Assembly: GCF_954871325.1 (NCBI RefSeq)
Contig: NC_088775.1
Coordinates: 43,005,561-43,069,560, forward strand
Direction of reading: 5' to 3'
Length of the DNA stretch: 64,000 nt
Source: Gordionus sp. m RMFG-2023
Lineage: Eukaryota; Nematomorpha; Gordioida; Chordodea; Parachordodidae
The notes under the pieces were generated by a model that saw only the letters and a list, made by a program, of their open reading frames with translations, was not told the origin of the DNA and did no database searches. Both the position numbers and the translations under genes were made by a program. Position 1 is the first letter of the stretch. Each line of letters starts with the position of its first letter. This document shows positions 35,356 to 47,456 of the stretch, in pieces.

Positions 35356-36938
35356 CAGGGTTTCGAACCGAACCGCCAAACCGGAATGAACCGTTATGAT
35401 TTTCTGAACCGCAACCTTAATAGAAAATATAAAAAGAGCGAACCGAACCGTTATAAATATTTTGAACCGGTTCAAAACGGTTTTAAAAAATAATTAATTT
35501 TAAATTATTAACCTAAATTTGAAATTTTAATTTTCCTTGGGGGAATTTTTAAAATTTGGTGATTTCTTTTCAAATTAAATATTTTTATATTATCAACATT
35601 ATTTATCAATTAATACCAAGTTTATTGTTTTTTTCTTTAAATACTTATTTTATTAGAGAATAGGCTAATTATCTGTTAATTAGATAAGATATCTTAAAAT
35701 CACACATAATTATTCTTGGCTAAATTAACAGGTTATATATATAAGTTATTAATAAGCTTTTATAATAATACTTACTAATAGTTTAGGAAAAAATTAAATA
35801 AATCTACTATTAATAACTAACATCTAATAGAAATCAGTACTTTTACATTCATTTTTATATAATATGGTTTATTTTTTATCTCATTATAAAAACTTGGATC
35901 ATAGAATTTAAATGACAATAAATAAAATGGTCAGCAATATTTTAATGATATGATAATTTTTTATTTATAATCATATTGTTTTTTTAAATTCAGAATTCTA
36001 ATATTTATTTAAGTCATTATAAATTATTTATTATTAAAATAATATTTTTAACATTTGAAGAAGGAGAGATCGCCAGAAAACATCTTTGTAAAACTTGGAA
36101 CTTGATACAAAGTCTAAATAATCAGAATATTGAAATTCTAAATACTATGCCTACGTGTTCGCATTCGAAAGATAATTTAGATGATGATTTTGAAGATATA
36201 TTAAAGTGGCATAAAAGTCTTAATATGAATAATTCTCAGGGCATAGAAAATTATAATAAATGTATAGAAATAAAATATATAATTCGGTCATTTGATAATA
36301 TAGAGAGATTAGAAAAAGATACTAATCTTTTGAATTATTGGGGAAATGTAAAGAATAGTATGCCAGAACTTTATAAGTTAGCTATAAATGTGCTGGCAGT
36401 TCCAGCTATGCAGGTATCCGTAGAAAGAGCATTTTCTAGCCTTAAGTTTATATTCTCTGCACAGAGAACTAAATTAAATCCTGAAATATTAGAAAATATT
36501 TTAGTCATCCGTTCTAATTCTCTTTTTAAACATAAATAGTATACCTTTTATTATATTTATGTGTTATTTTATTCATCATTGTATTTACACATGTTTGTTT
36601 TTATCTTATTTATTTATGAAATAAAAAAAATTAATTTGTCTAATTTGTATTTACTAAGTTTAATAAATATTAGATTATCATGGTTAAATTAAATAAGAAA
36701 TTATAAATTGAAAAGATTTTTCTCTAAAATTAATATATACATGGTTAATGATTAATTTCTTTTTAAATCAAATTTATAAAAACCGGAACAAACCGAAATG
36801 AACCATTATAAATTATAAACCGAACTGAACCGATATGAATTTTTTTAAAAAAAACAGAAATGGAACAAAACCTTTATAAAATTTTAAACTAAAAACCGGA
36901 ACAAACCGAACCGTTATGCTTAACGGTTCGAAACCCTG
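35356..36938. mobile_element. hAT transposon (hAT1), internally deleted, perfect TSD
   Basis: TIR CAGGGTTTCGAACCG at both ends (15 bp, perfect), flanked by GTTGTTGT at 35348-35355 and 36939-36946. Length 1583 bp. Subterminal regions repeat GAACCG words. Only the 3' exon of the transposase remains. It inserted into the Gypsy-2 Gag/protease region, just beyond hAT2. Confidence 0.95.
36061..36539 (+). CDS. hAT1 transposase, last exon
   Basis: Open for about 159 codons after a splice-acceptor-like ACATTTGAAG. The N-terminal part reads EIARKHLCKTWNLIQ; the C-terminal part has the hAT dimerisation block INVLAVPAMQVSVERAFSSL, followed by RTKLNPEILENILVIRSN and a natural stop. The earlier exons (BED finger, catalytic Asp residues) are absent from this copy, so it cannot act as a full transposase. 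The open state of this exon suggests that the deletion is fairly recent. Confidence 0.8.
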
Positions 36939-37159
36939 GTTGTTGTTATATTATTTGCTTTCTCTGATTTCGCTACCTCTATAATCATTTGAATTATTAC
37001 TATAGGATTGGTAATTTGCGTTTCGATTACAATATTGGATCTGTTTCCTCTGATTATTATCATGCCATGTATTATTATTATTTCTACCGTAATTAGATTG
37101 ATTATTATTGTTGTAGCGATACTTGTTGTAGTTATAGTTATTATAATTATCATGGTATC

Positions 37160-38570
37160 CAGTGGCGTGGCTAGGGGGGGGGAGGGGGGGGGGGGGGGGG
37201 GCTCGAGCCCCCTGAAGAGTTTGAATAGCCCCCTGAAGCAAAAAAATTTTTTAATGGTTCCTTAATATCCCCTTGAGCTAAATATAAATGTTTTTAATTG
37301 CATTCTGAATAATTTCTTTTATAATTCTATTGAGTAATATATAGATTTAATTTTATTAAAAAATTAATAAGACTATTTTAATTTAATTAAATTAAAACTA
37401 TTTTAATTATTAGATAAGATTATTACATATAAATTATACTGTCAGCTTGCAATCAAATTCTATGTTAAAAATATAACAATATCACTCACTAAATATTAAT
37501 TTAGCATTAACAGTTGCTTAATTGACTTTTATTATTTAAATTAATATATAACCCTAATTAAATAAATATAATCATTTATTAATTGAAAAATAATAATTTA
37601 ATATTTTAGCCGAGTTAAAAATCACTAATCAACTATATTATTGATTTTTAAATATAATTATCATGTCTCTTCCTAAAATCATTTTCAAGGTCCAAATCCA
37701 AATAAGTATAAGAGATTTATTTATAAAAAGTAAGTAGACATATAGTTTATAATCCTCTATTACATATAATTTTTTATAAAATATTAAGTAAAATGCCACT
37801 TTTACAGACGTATCTGACATATATAATATATTACAGCTAATATTTTAAAAATTTACTAATAAATGCTTGATAATAAGTATAAGTAATAATTTGCTTACAA
37901 ATATTTAACGCTATCTATTTATTTACAATATAATCATACAATGGATGTAATAAATTAGATATCTTTTCTACTCTTTTTTACGTATTTTTAGGAAGCTAAT
38001 TTTTTCTTCTTCGGAATATAGATTTGAGTTAAATTTTTAATACGAATATATTTTCAATATTATACAAACTACTATTATTTTAAGATATAATATACCAACT
38101 AGAGATGGTGCGACATTAATATATAAAAAATTAATTGCTTTCATGATATCAATCTGGTTCTTATTTTGTACTTACAAAATGTTTCATTTCTAATATGTCA
38201 TTTTTGCCGTGTAAATAACTCAAGGCTTCAATATATTTGCAAATTTCTTCTAAAGGTTTTTAGTGTTTTTGTTTTATCAATTTATTTAACAGAATAAATT
38301 CTGATATGGGTTACCATCGTGAGTGTCATGCCTAGGACTGCAAATTAACTATCATCTATTATTTGTGTGGCTATGTAATTTAAGATTATTACTACAGCTG
38401 CTGAGAGCATATGATGGCATATTTTAGATAAGCAATAATGGTCAACTGTGTAGTCGTTTATATATCATTAAAAATGGAAGATAATCTTTTAGAAATTTAA
38501 TATTTCTCGATTACTTATCTAGCTTCCATCATGTCATCTAAGAGGAAACTCTAACCACCGGTATCGGTCC
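37160..38570. mobile_element. Truncated copy of hAT2 noncoding half
   Basis: Starts CAGTGGCGTGGCTAG and then a run of 17-18 G. It matches 35082-33600 in inverse orientation up to about 38570, where similarity stops. It cuts the Gag end of Gypsy-2. Confidence 0.8.
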
Positions 38571-38609
38571 GATCCGTTTGTCTGTCTTTTGTCATTGTAC
38601 CATTTCGCT

Positions 38610-39260
38610 TAAAAATTTCGAAATATTTCTTAGAAAAAGTCTTTACTTCAATATTGAATTTGTGTTTATCTCCTTAAAGGAAAAGGTAATTGTTTTAATT
38701 AAAATTTTTACATATTAATATTTTAAAGTATTTACTTCAATACTGTAATTTTGGTTATCTCATTAATTTACATCAATATTGTATATTTGTTTATCTCCTT
38801 AAAGGAAAAGGTAATTGTTTTAATTAAAATTTTTACATATTAATATTTTAAAGTATTTACTTCAATACTGTAATTTTGGTTATCTCATTAATTTACATCA
38901 ATATTGTATATTTGTTTATCTCCTTAAAGGAAAATGTAATTGTTTTAATTAAAATTTTTACATGTTAATATTTTAAAGTATTTACTTCAATACTGTAATT
39001 TTGGTTATCTCATTAATTTACATCAATATTGTATATTTGTTTATCTCCTTAAAGGAAAAGGTAATTGTTTTAATTAAAATTTTTACATATTAATATTTTA
39101 AAGTATTTACTTCAATACTGTAATTTTGGTTTTCATTAATTTACATCAATATTGTATATTTGTTTAATATCTGTTTATCTCCTTAAAGGCAAAGGTAATT
39201 GTTTTAATTAAAATTTTTACATATTAATATTTTAAAGTATTTACTTCAATACTGTTATTG
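38610..39260 (+). repeat. Tandem array, 125-bp unit
   Basis: TCCTTAAAGG anchors at 38671, 38796, 38921, 39046 and 39180: three exact 125-bp steps and one of 134. Units are nearly identical, so amplification is recent. AT-rich, noncoding, directly upstream of the FLYWCH exons. Confidence 0.93.
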
Positions 39261-39285
39261 TGGCAATCTTAAATAATAATACCAA

Positions 39286-40543
39286 CTTCATACCGAAAGT
39301 CCTTATAAATGTAAAATTTATTATATCTGTACTTCTCCAACCTGCCATGGTAGAGGATTTACATTAAATAATGTATTTACTCTGACAGCAGAATGCAATG
39401 GTAAATTATTTAATATGCAAGATTTTAATATACAAGATGTAATTTATTATTTTCTAGATATTTGCAAGTACTTGACTGCAAGAAGAGGAAGTATTTTACA
39501 ATATAATATGAAAATCAAATTAATATATTTTTCCTTAAGTATCATTGGGAAGAAATGAAGATAATGTGACTTCTGTGAATATTCATGAACAAGAAGATGG
39601 AAGTGCTGTGGGGATTTCTGGGATCCTTGAAGAAGGTCCGGAGTCAATATCCTCGATGATTAATCCTATTCGAGAAGATGCTGATTTTGGTTAATCAAAA
39701 TTTTGTTAATATATTTTCTTTTTAATTTTATCATAGTTAATCAAAATTTTGTTAATATATTTTCTTTTTAATTTTATCATAATTAATCAAAAATATATTT
39801 TTCCTTAAGAATCGATGGGTAGAAATGAAGATAATGTTACTTCTGTGAATATTCATGAACAAGAAAATGGAGGTGCTGTGGGGATTTCTGAGATCCTTGA
39901 AGAAGGTCCGGAGTCGATATCCTCGATGATCAATCCTATTCGAGAAGATGCTGATTTTGGTTAATCAAAATTTTGTTAATATATTTTCTTTTTAATTTTA
40001 TCATAGTTAATCAAAATTTTGTTAATATATTTTCTTTTTAATTTTATCATAATTAATCAGAAATATATTTTTCCTTAAGAATCGATGGGTATGAAGAGAT
40101 TGTGACTTCTGTGATTAATCATGAACAAGAGGATGGAGAGGATGATCTCCATGTTTTACCATTTTTGGACGAAAGTTTTATAGATGAAGAAGTTGTAATC
40201 GATATCTCCATTGCAGCTGATAGCTCTGTAACTTTACCAATATCAGTTAATAACATTTAATTCTCATATTTAAATGTAGAACAGCCATATAATTTTATTT
40301 TTTCCCAAAAAAAACGTAATTTGTTATATTCAAATAAATTTCTATATGTTCATCATAAATTTGGAATTTTATTTATATGTAGACTAAGTCATTGTACGGC
40401 AAGAGGTACATTATTAAATATGCAGTTTACATTGACACATATTCACAACCATCCTTTTGAATCTGAGGAAGAGCATTATGCAATTTTAGTAACTATGAAT
40501 AAACTTAAAGAACAAATTCGAGCGTACCCCTATCAAAGCAAAG
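39286..40543 (+). CDS. FLYWCH-like finger gene with a duplicated exon (candidate)
   Basis: Four to five exon-like pieces. About 39286-39400 encodes CTSPTCHGRG-FTL, ending at AATG/GTAAAT. 39540-39689 and 39810-39959 are two 150-bp copies (50 codons, phase 1 at both ends, TTCCTTAAG acceptor, TTTTG/GTTAAT donor) encoding an acidic peptide (RNEDNVTSVNIHEQ..ILEEGPESISS). From about 40080 a third, diverged copy runs into a longer acidic tail with a stop at 40260. 40383-40543 (ATATGTAG acceptor, AAAG/GTAAAA donor) encodes CRLSHCTARG..FTLTHIHNHPF, the C..C...H-x-H half of a FLYWCH finger. The two finger pieces are alike (RG--LN--FTLT). It could be a host gene or the 5' part of a MULE gene. A promoter and a clear start were not identified. 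Confidence 0.45.
39540..39959 (+). repeat. Tandemly duplicated exon with intron (270-bp unit)
   Basis: Two copies of [150-bp exon + about 120-bp intron], with a third partial copy from 40080. The intron itself holds a 2x repeat (TTAATCAAAATTTTGTTAATAT). The exon copies differ by few bases, and most of those do not break the frame. Confidence 0.85.
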
Positions 40544-40634
40544 GTAAAACATATAATCAAGGTTAAATTAATATTTTTACTTAATTTTTTTTATTTAATT
40601 TAGATAGCCTAATATACCATTCTTACATTAGGAT

Positions 40635-41184
40635 TTTGTCATGCTAAATTAAATTTGTTAATTGAAATATTTTTATCCTGTGTTGGTAAAAGGTATCCAA
40701 GTTTTTTAATTACTATATTAAGGTCTAAAATCTCAGTATTTGAACAAATAGATTTAATATTGTCAAACACATCAGATAAATTAGCAAGTAAAGTATTTAC
40801 TTTAACGGAGTCCGATGATGTGCTGAAAAAGTAGTCAAGTACCCTTTCTATGTAAACCTCAGTCAGTGGTCCAATAAGCTTAGGAAACTTATAAGGTGTA
40901 TAATATTTTATATCCGTTTATTATTATCTTTTTTTATAAAATATTACGTTAACATATTATATATTAAACAAAAATGTTGTTAATGTGTGTTTTCGTAATA
41001 TAAAAAATGATGTTGTTCAAATCTTCACAAATATGCATCTTATTTGCACGAATTCGGAATCGTTGTATGCAAAAAACTTACCATTTAAGGCCTCATAGTA
41101 ACGTAACATCTCCTTCAAGTTATAAAACTCGAAGAATATCTCCATGAACGGGTCCTCTCGTATATTGTACATCAGAATTCTCGG
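40635..41184 (-). CDS. Unrecognised minus-strand coding stretches (two exons or frames)
   Basis: At 41184-41074 the minus strand encodes MYNIREDPFMEIFFEFYNLK..YYEALN and meets AATG/GTAAGT, a consensus splice donor; without splicing the frame stays open for about 22 more codons. A second open stretch at about 40900-40635 encodes TDIKYYTPYKFPKLIGPLTE..LDYFFSTSS..LLANLSDVFDNIK. Both have normal amino-acid complexity in a region where chance frames are Ile/Asn/Lys-rich. I could not find an acceptor that joins them in phase, so this may be a decayed gene. I do not recognise the family. Confidence 0.35.
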
Positions 41185-41614
41185 AAATACATAAAAATTT
41201 TATAATAAAATGTTATTAAAAGTTTTTACATAGGAATTATAGAAAATTATTTTTTATTTTATGTTTTTACATGTAAACATTAAATCTCACTATGATAAAA
41301 AAATGGAAGAGAAAAAAATTCAAAAAAAATGTATAGATAAATGGTGAGTATTTTTTTACCATTCCGGGGTACCATGTAAGAATAATACGTATATTCGTTC
41401 CGTAATAATTTATTTCGATCTCTATTCATTTTCTGCAAACATTTACAATATATCTCTATTTTCTATCTAAAAATTAGAATATAAACAAAAAAACGTGAAA
41501 TAAAATGTAAAGTACATATTAAAAGAACTAGTTAAATAAGTATTTTTTACAAAATAAAAGAATAATCTACACAATAAAATAAGACGAGGTTAAATCGTTA
41601 TTCAACACCCCTTG

Positions 41615-43349
41615 AACTAAAAATAATTTTTTTTTAATTGCCCACGATTTCTTTTATAATTCTATTGAGTAATATATAGATTTAATTTTATTATTTAAAA
41701 ATTAATAAAACTATCTAATTTTTATTAAATGAATACTATTTAATTATTAATTCTGTGTTAAAAATATATCAATATCACTCACTAAATATTAATTTAGCAT
41801 TAACAGTTGAAGCTTAATTGACTATTATTATTTAAATTATTATATAACCCTAATTAAATAAATATAATCAATTATTAATTGAAAACTAACAAATTTAATA
41901 TTGTAATTAGCCGAGTTCAAAATGACCAATCAACTGTATATTTATTTTTAAATTAAATTATCATACCTATTCCTAAAATTATTTTCAAGGTCCAAATAAG
42001 TATAAGAGATTTCTTTATAAAAAGTAAGTAAATAGATATATAGTTTATAATCCTCTATATATACAGTTGGTTATAAAATATTAGATAAAATGTCACTTTT
42101 ATAAACGTATTTGACAGTTATTTAATTACAGTTAAATTATAATAAATTCTAATAAATGCTTTTAATAATAAATATTGTAACAATTTGCATTCAAGTATTT
42201 AACGCCATCTATTTAGTTAAAAATAATTAAATTAAACATTTTATTATTCATCCTACAATGGATGTAATGAATTAGATATCTTTTCTTTTCTTTTTTTTAC
42301 TGTTTTTAGCTATTTATCTCATTTTCGAATAACAATTTTGAGTTAAATTTTTAATACAAGTGTATTTTTGATATTATTACAAACTACTATTATTTTAAGA
42401 TACAATATACCATTTAGAGGTGGTGCGACAATACTATATAGAATCTTAATTTCATCATATCATTCTGGTCCTTATTTTATAGGTATAAAATATTTCATTT
42501 CTAATATGGCATCCTTGCCGTGTAAATAACTCAATATGAATAATTATTTCTTCCAAAATTTTTAGTGTTTTTATTTTATCAATTTATTTAATATAATAAA
42601 TTCTGATATTAGTTTACATCGTGAGAGTCACGGCTATGACTGCAAATTAACCAGCATCTATTATTTGTGTTTATGTAATTTAAGATTATTACTACAGCTT
42701 CTGAGAGCATATGATTGCATATTTTAGATAAACAATAATAGTCAACTGTGTAGTCGTTTATATATCATTAAAAATGGAAGATAATCTTTTAGAAATTTAA
42801 TATCTCACAATAATTTTCTCAATTATTTATCTAGCCATCATGTCATCCTAAGAGGAAGCTCTAACCACCATATAGTTTTATGATTTGGATCGGTCGTTTA
42901 TCTCTTCTTCAATAATTGTTAATTTGGTTTAGGCTTATAAATTTTTCCTTATTAGTCCATTCTATAAAACATTGTCTAAAATGGTAACAGAAGTTTAGTT
43001 TCATAACCTTTTGTCAATGTAAGTTGCTTAGATTATATTATTGCATTATGTGGTTTTAAAAACTATTATCAATCGAGGCATATGTATGAATAAATTAACC
43101 TTTTTTATCACTTGTAATTCTTTAGACGCAAATTTTTTTATATCAGCAATGGAAAATATATTTTACTGTAATAAATAGATTTTGTATAAAAAATATTATT
43201 TTTAGAAATGTCTTGTATTGTTTTAATTATTTATATGGATTTTGTAATAAATGACAAAATATTAACAAAATGGGGGGGGGGGGCGAAGCCCTCCATAAGA
43301 TTTTATTTAGTTAAGCCCCCTTAAATTGTAAAGGCTAGCGACGCCCCTG
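41615..43349. mobile_element. Second hAT2-family copy, right end intact
   Basis: 41615-42890 matches 37265-38560 in the same orientation. The rest runs to a G12 run and the end CTAGCGACGCCCCTG at 43349. The left terminus is missing. Bases beyond 43349 (AGTCGCAG) do not match those before 37160 (ATGGTATC), so the two outer ends are not one inserted element. Confidence 0.75.
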
Positions 43350-44439
43350 AGTCGCAGCGTTAAAATAAAAGGACAGACTTTGACCATTGAGGGGCATAAT
43401 GGAGAAGAGGATATGATGGGGAAAGTAACCTGGTTACTGGTTCAGGAGTTAATCAAAGGGTGGACGAGAGCCAAGGGAAAATTCTAGGGGAAGGAGATTG
43501 GAAATAAGACAAAGTTTTGAGCCTCGAGGGAGAGGAGTAATGAGTTGTTATAATTGTGGTAAACCAGGTCATATGCTCAGGGATTGCCGTGAGCAAAATG
43601 CTTTAGTTGTGGGAAGCTTGGACATATTGCCCCTTATTGTACAGGTAAGCAAGAGAGATTGAGATGTTCGGGTTGTGGTCGATTTGGGCATAATAAGGAA
43701 GAGTGTAATACGAGCAATTACAACAACAGAAGCGGTTTTCCACAGAGAGGGATGGATCTGAATGCTCTAGGACGAATGAGCGGGAGAAAATGGAAGGAGT
43801 TCGTGCAGTCAATGTTAATGAAGCGGGGGAGAAAAATATGGAATGTTTTCGATACCGAAAGGGTGGGCATGTAGCGAGGTAAGTGAGAATTTGTGACTAT
43901 ATGATGGCGAAAAATTTGCAAGATGGGTCGGGGCGCGGCGGTTGAAATGGACAAAGGAGGAGCGTTATCAGAGAAAAATAAATAAAGAGGGAGGTGTCAA
44001 TATGCTACAAGAAGGGCTAGTGTACATGATCGTTGTCCGAGAGTGATGATAAATTTAGGTGGGAGAAAGTTCCCATGTTGTTTGATACGGAAGCAGCCAT
44101 TTCGGTAATTGGATATAATGGATATCAGAGTATTTGGCCCGGTGAAATGATAGAGAATGATGGGTTAAAAATAAGTCAGTTTGATAGGACCCTGTTGGCA
44201 GCCATGGGGAGAGTGGAAATAGTAGCAACATTGGAGGAAAGGGTTGAAATATTAGATTTATGGGTTATCAGTCGGAATATAGAAGCGGTGTTGGGATGGG
44301 ATTGGATAACTAGGATTGGTCCATGGTATAGTTTTTGGGGAGTATTTTGATGGTGGGGTATATTCGTACCAATAACGAGTGAGGAATATGCTGTTATGAC
44401 ATTAAGAGAGAATGTGTTACCAGTAATTGAGACATTTAA

Positions 44440-44880
44440 TGAGGGAACCAGAGAAAATAATTATAGGAGAGAAACAAGGAGCGATAATTCAAGGAGCGAA
44501 ACAAGGAAGAATAATTCAAGGAGCGATAATTTAAGGAACCAAACAAATCAAAATAATTCAAGGAGTGAAATAAGGAGAAACAATTCTAGGAGCGATAATT
44601 TACGGAGCGAAACAAGTAAAAATAATTCAAGGAGCGATATTTAAAGAGTGAAACAAGTAAAAATAATTAAAGGAGCGATAATTTAAGGAGCGAAACAAGT
44701 AAAGATAATTCAAGGAGGGATAAATAAGGAAAAACAATTATAGGAGCGATAATTTGAGGAAAGAAACCAGGGGAGATAATTCGAGGAATAAAACGGGGAG
44801 AAGCAATTATAGGAACGAAGTAGGGGAAAAGAATTCTAGGAGAGAAATAAAGGAGAATAAAGTTAAAGAGAAGATAGATA
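44440..44880 (+). repeat. Ser/Arg/Asn-coding tandem repeat in the protease-RT linker
   Basis: Repeated AATAATTCAAGGAGCGA and TTAAGGAGCGAAACAAG words give units of about 40 bp, which would encode NNSRSDNLRSETSK-type peptides. Gypsy-1 has no such array at this place (pol residues about 150-260), so the linker expanded in this copy or its lineage. Confidence 0.75.
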
Positions 44881-47456
44881 AAAGTTACTAGGGGTACGTT
44901 GGACCTGTTAAGGAGGGTCGTGATATTAAGAGAAAGGAAGAGGAAAGAGGAATTGGGAAAAGGGAGGTGGGAAGGCAGCAAGATGTGATGAATGCGAAGA
45001 CGTAAAAAAATCGGGAAGTAATGAAGGACAGGACACTGCCCAGTGAGAAGAGTTGATAACTAAGGAGGAAGAGGGAAGAAAATTGGCTATGACCCAAGTG
45101 CAAGAAGGAGTTCGGAGATTAGTACGAAGTTATCAGGAAATTTTCAACGAAGACCTAGGATGCCTCAGAGATTATGAAGTAGACATTAAGTTAAAAAATG
45201 GTTGTGTTCCAAAATTCTGTGCGTTACGACGGATACCGTTTGAATAGAGAAAGGAAGTGGAACTGGAATTAGATCAATGGGTACAAAGAGGAATTGTTTG
45301 TCCTGTGGAGTATAGTTAGTGGGCAACTCCACTTGTGCCTGTGAAGAAAGCCAATGGAAAACTTCGTTTATGCGCAGATTTTCAAGTCACGTTAAATCCA
45401 TGGGTAGTGGAGGTCAAATATTCGTTGCCATGAATTGAAGAAATACTAGTCAATTTAAAGGGAAGCGTTTATTTTTCAAAAGTAGATTTCTCTGATGCAT
45501 ATCTGCAATTACGTGTAAAGCCGGAGGTAAAGAAATTAATAAGTATTACTACGAGATGAATGTTTGGTGCGAGGAAATAGGAGTGTTATACCGTCCAAGT
45601 TAAGGGAAGCAGTAATGGCGTTGATTCATGCGGGATATCAAGGAATGGAGAGAATGAAACAATGGGGAAAGGAATATGTTAGGTGGCCAGGAATGAACAG
45701 GGATATTGAAAATATTAGTCGAGCCTGTGTTAGATGTAATTCATGGGCTCCGATGCCTCGGAGGAACAGAAAAAGTATATGGCTGAAAGCAACCCAGCCT
45801 TGGGAACGCATCCACTTGGATTTCTTTGACTTTGAGAATAAAATATATATATTGGTGGTAGATGCTTTTTCGAATTGGGTAGAGTATGACGAAGTGAAAG
45901 GATTAACCACTCAAGTCGTGATAAAAGTATTATAAAACCGATGGGCTAAATTTAGAGTGGTTAGGACAGTAGTATCGTTTGGGTCCTGCTTTTATTAGAC
46001 AATTCAAAATCTTTTGTGCGGAAACTTGAGCGAAACACATTTTAGCTCCGCCGTATCATCCAAGTTTAAATGGACAAGCGTAGAGGATGGTAGCGGTAGT
46101 CAAGAACTGGTTGAGAAAGTTAAGGGATGGGGGCGGAGAGATGTGGGTAGCAGTGGCTTATAATAACAACAGTAAAAAAGGGGAGAAGTCATCGCCGGCA
46201 TAGAAGTTTTTAGGACGGAGAACTCGAATTTGGTTGGATTCACTGAAACCGGCAGGTCTGGAAAAGGAAAGGTTCGAAACGGTGAATGAAGCGGAATTTA
46301 TCGAAGAGCAAGCAGTATGGGCAAGAGTATTTGGAAGTAAAAAAAATATGAGCCCGGGGTGGTTGTGGGAAATATGGGAAGCAGGGTAACTAGAGTAGAA
46401 TTCGCCTACGGGAGAGAGGGAGTGAGACACAGAGATCAGCTACGCAGACGGATAGAGCAGGAAAAATTGAGGGGTTTGTCGAGGAATATGAGAATTCAGT
46501 AAGTAACTTTTATGAGTAATAGGTAACATATATTATGGTACATATTTAATAAAACCTAAAATATGGAAAAGAGGAAGTGCATATCATCAATAATTAGTGG
46601 AGGTAATGAATAATTGTAGGGGGAGAGTATGAGCCAGAGGGTCTAGAGGTAGGTAATGTCAGCGAATATTTTTTTTTGCGAGTTAGAGGGTACGGATATT
46701 AGGAAAAAGAAAGAATTTTTACTTAGCAGGATTGTGATATTTGGGAAAATTCTTAAATAATTAAGGGGAAATGTCTCAAAATAGTGATGTATTGATTATT
46801 CTTAAATCAGGAAGATAATTAGCTTTTAAATTAATTCTGTATTGGGTAGTAAGCAGTATTCATCCGTAAATAATTAAGTTAATAAGGAATTAATAAATAT
46901 GGGAAATAGATAAAGAAATATGGAAGAGAAGTAATTGAGTCACTAATTTAAATTGAAAAAAATATGTAAGAAAATAAAATAATGAGTTAGGGAGACAGCT
47001 GCGTTAAATTAGATTTTTTAAAAAATGAGATAATTTTAGATGTTAAAATAGAAAGTAATAAAAAGGAATTTTGGAAGGGAATAACAAAGTAATAAATCAA
47101 GTGACAACCGAGGAAAGCAAAAGAAAAAGAAAGGAGAAAGTTAGGATAAAATTAGATTTGGGGAAAAGTATAAAAGGTTTAGAAAAGATTTGTCCTTCTA
47201 AAATTTTTTTCTAAAAAAAGAAAAGAAAATATATAATTTGCAAGGCCCGTGAATTAGTTTTTGTCGAAATTATTTTTTAGTTTGTTGATAGGAATTTTTT
47301 TTTTAAGTTTGGAGAAGTTTTTAGGATTTTTTTTAAAAAAAAAATTAAGGGGAAAAAGGAGAATTCATGGGTAGCAAGGGTGAGAGGGTATTAGATATTG
47401 TATACGTAAATAATAAAAGTAAATAAAGATAACCAACATGTGACCGAATTGGGTTT

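Larger units (their letters stand above)
28130..37159 (-). mobile_element. Old nested Ty3/Gypsy element (Gypsy-2)
   Basis: Host pieces on the minus strand lie at 28130-29782, 30450-31079, 35091-35347 and 36947-37159. In the element's sense they carry an Asn/Tyr-rich Gag tail (37159-36947), a protease piece (QVDTGSKYTIIPH, about 35190), the segment before RT (30929-30675), RT with YIDD (about 29690), RNase H with TNHKPL (about 29050) and the integrase zinc region (about 28640). No LTR was found; the Gag end is cut at 37160 by a hAT piece. Many breaks; old. Three later elements have inserted into it. Its protein type differs from Gypsy-1. Confidence 0.8.

Noticed and set aside
37160-43349. One single hAT insertion of 6.2 kb
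   Set aside because: Outer ends are hAT-like but the flanking 8 bp differ, and the hAT sequence inside is duplicated.
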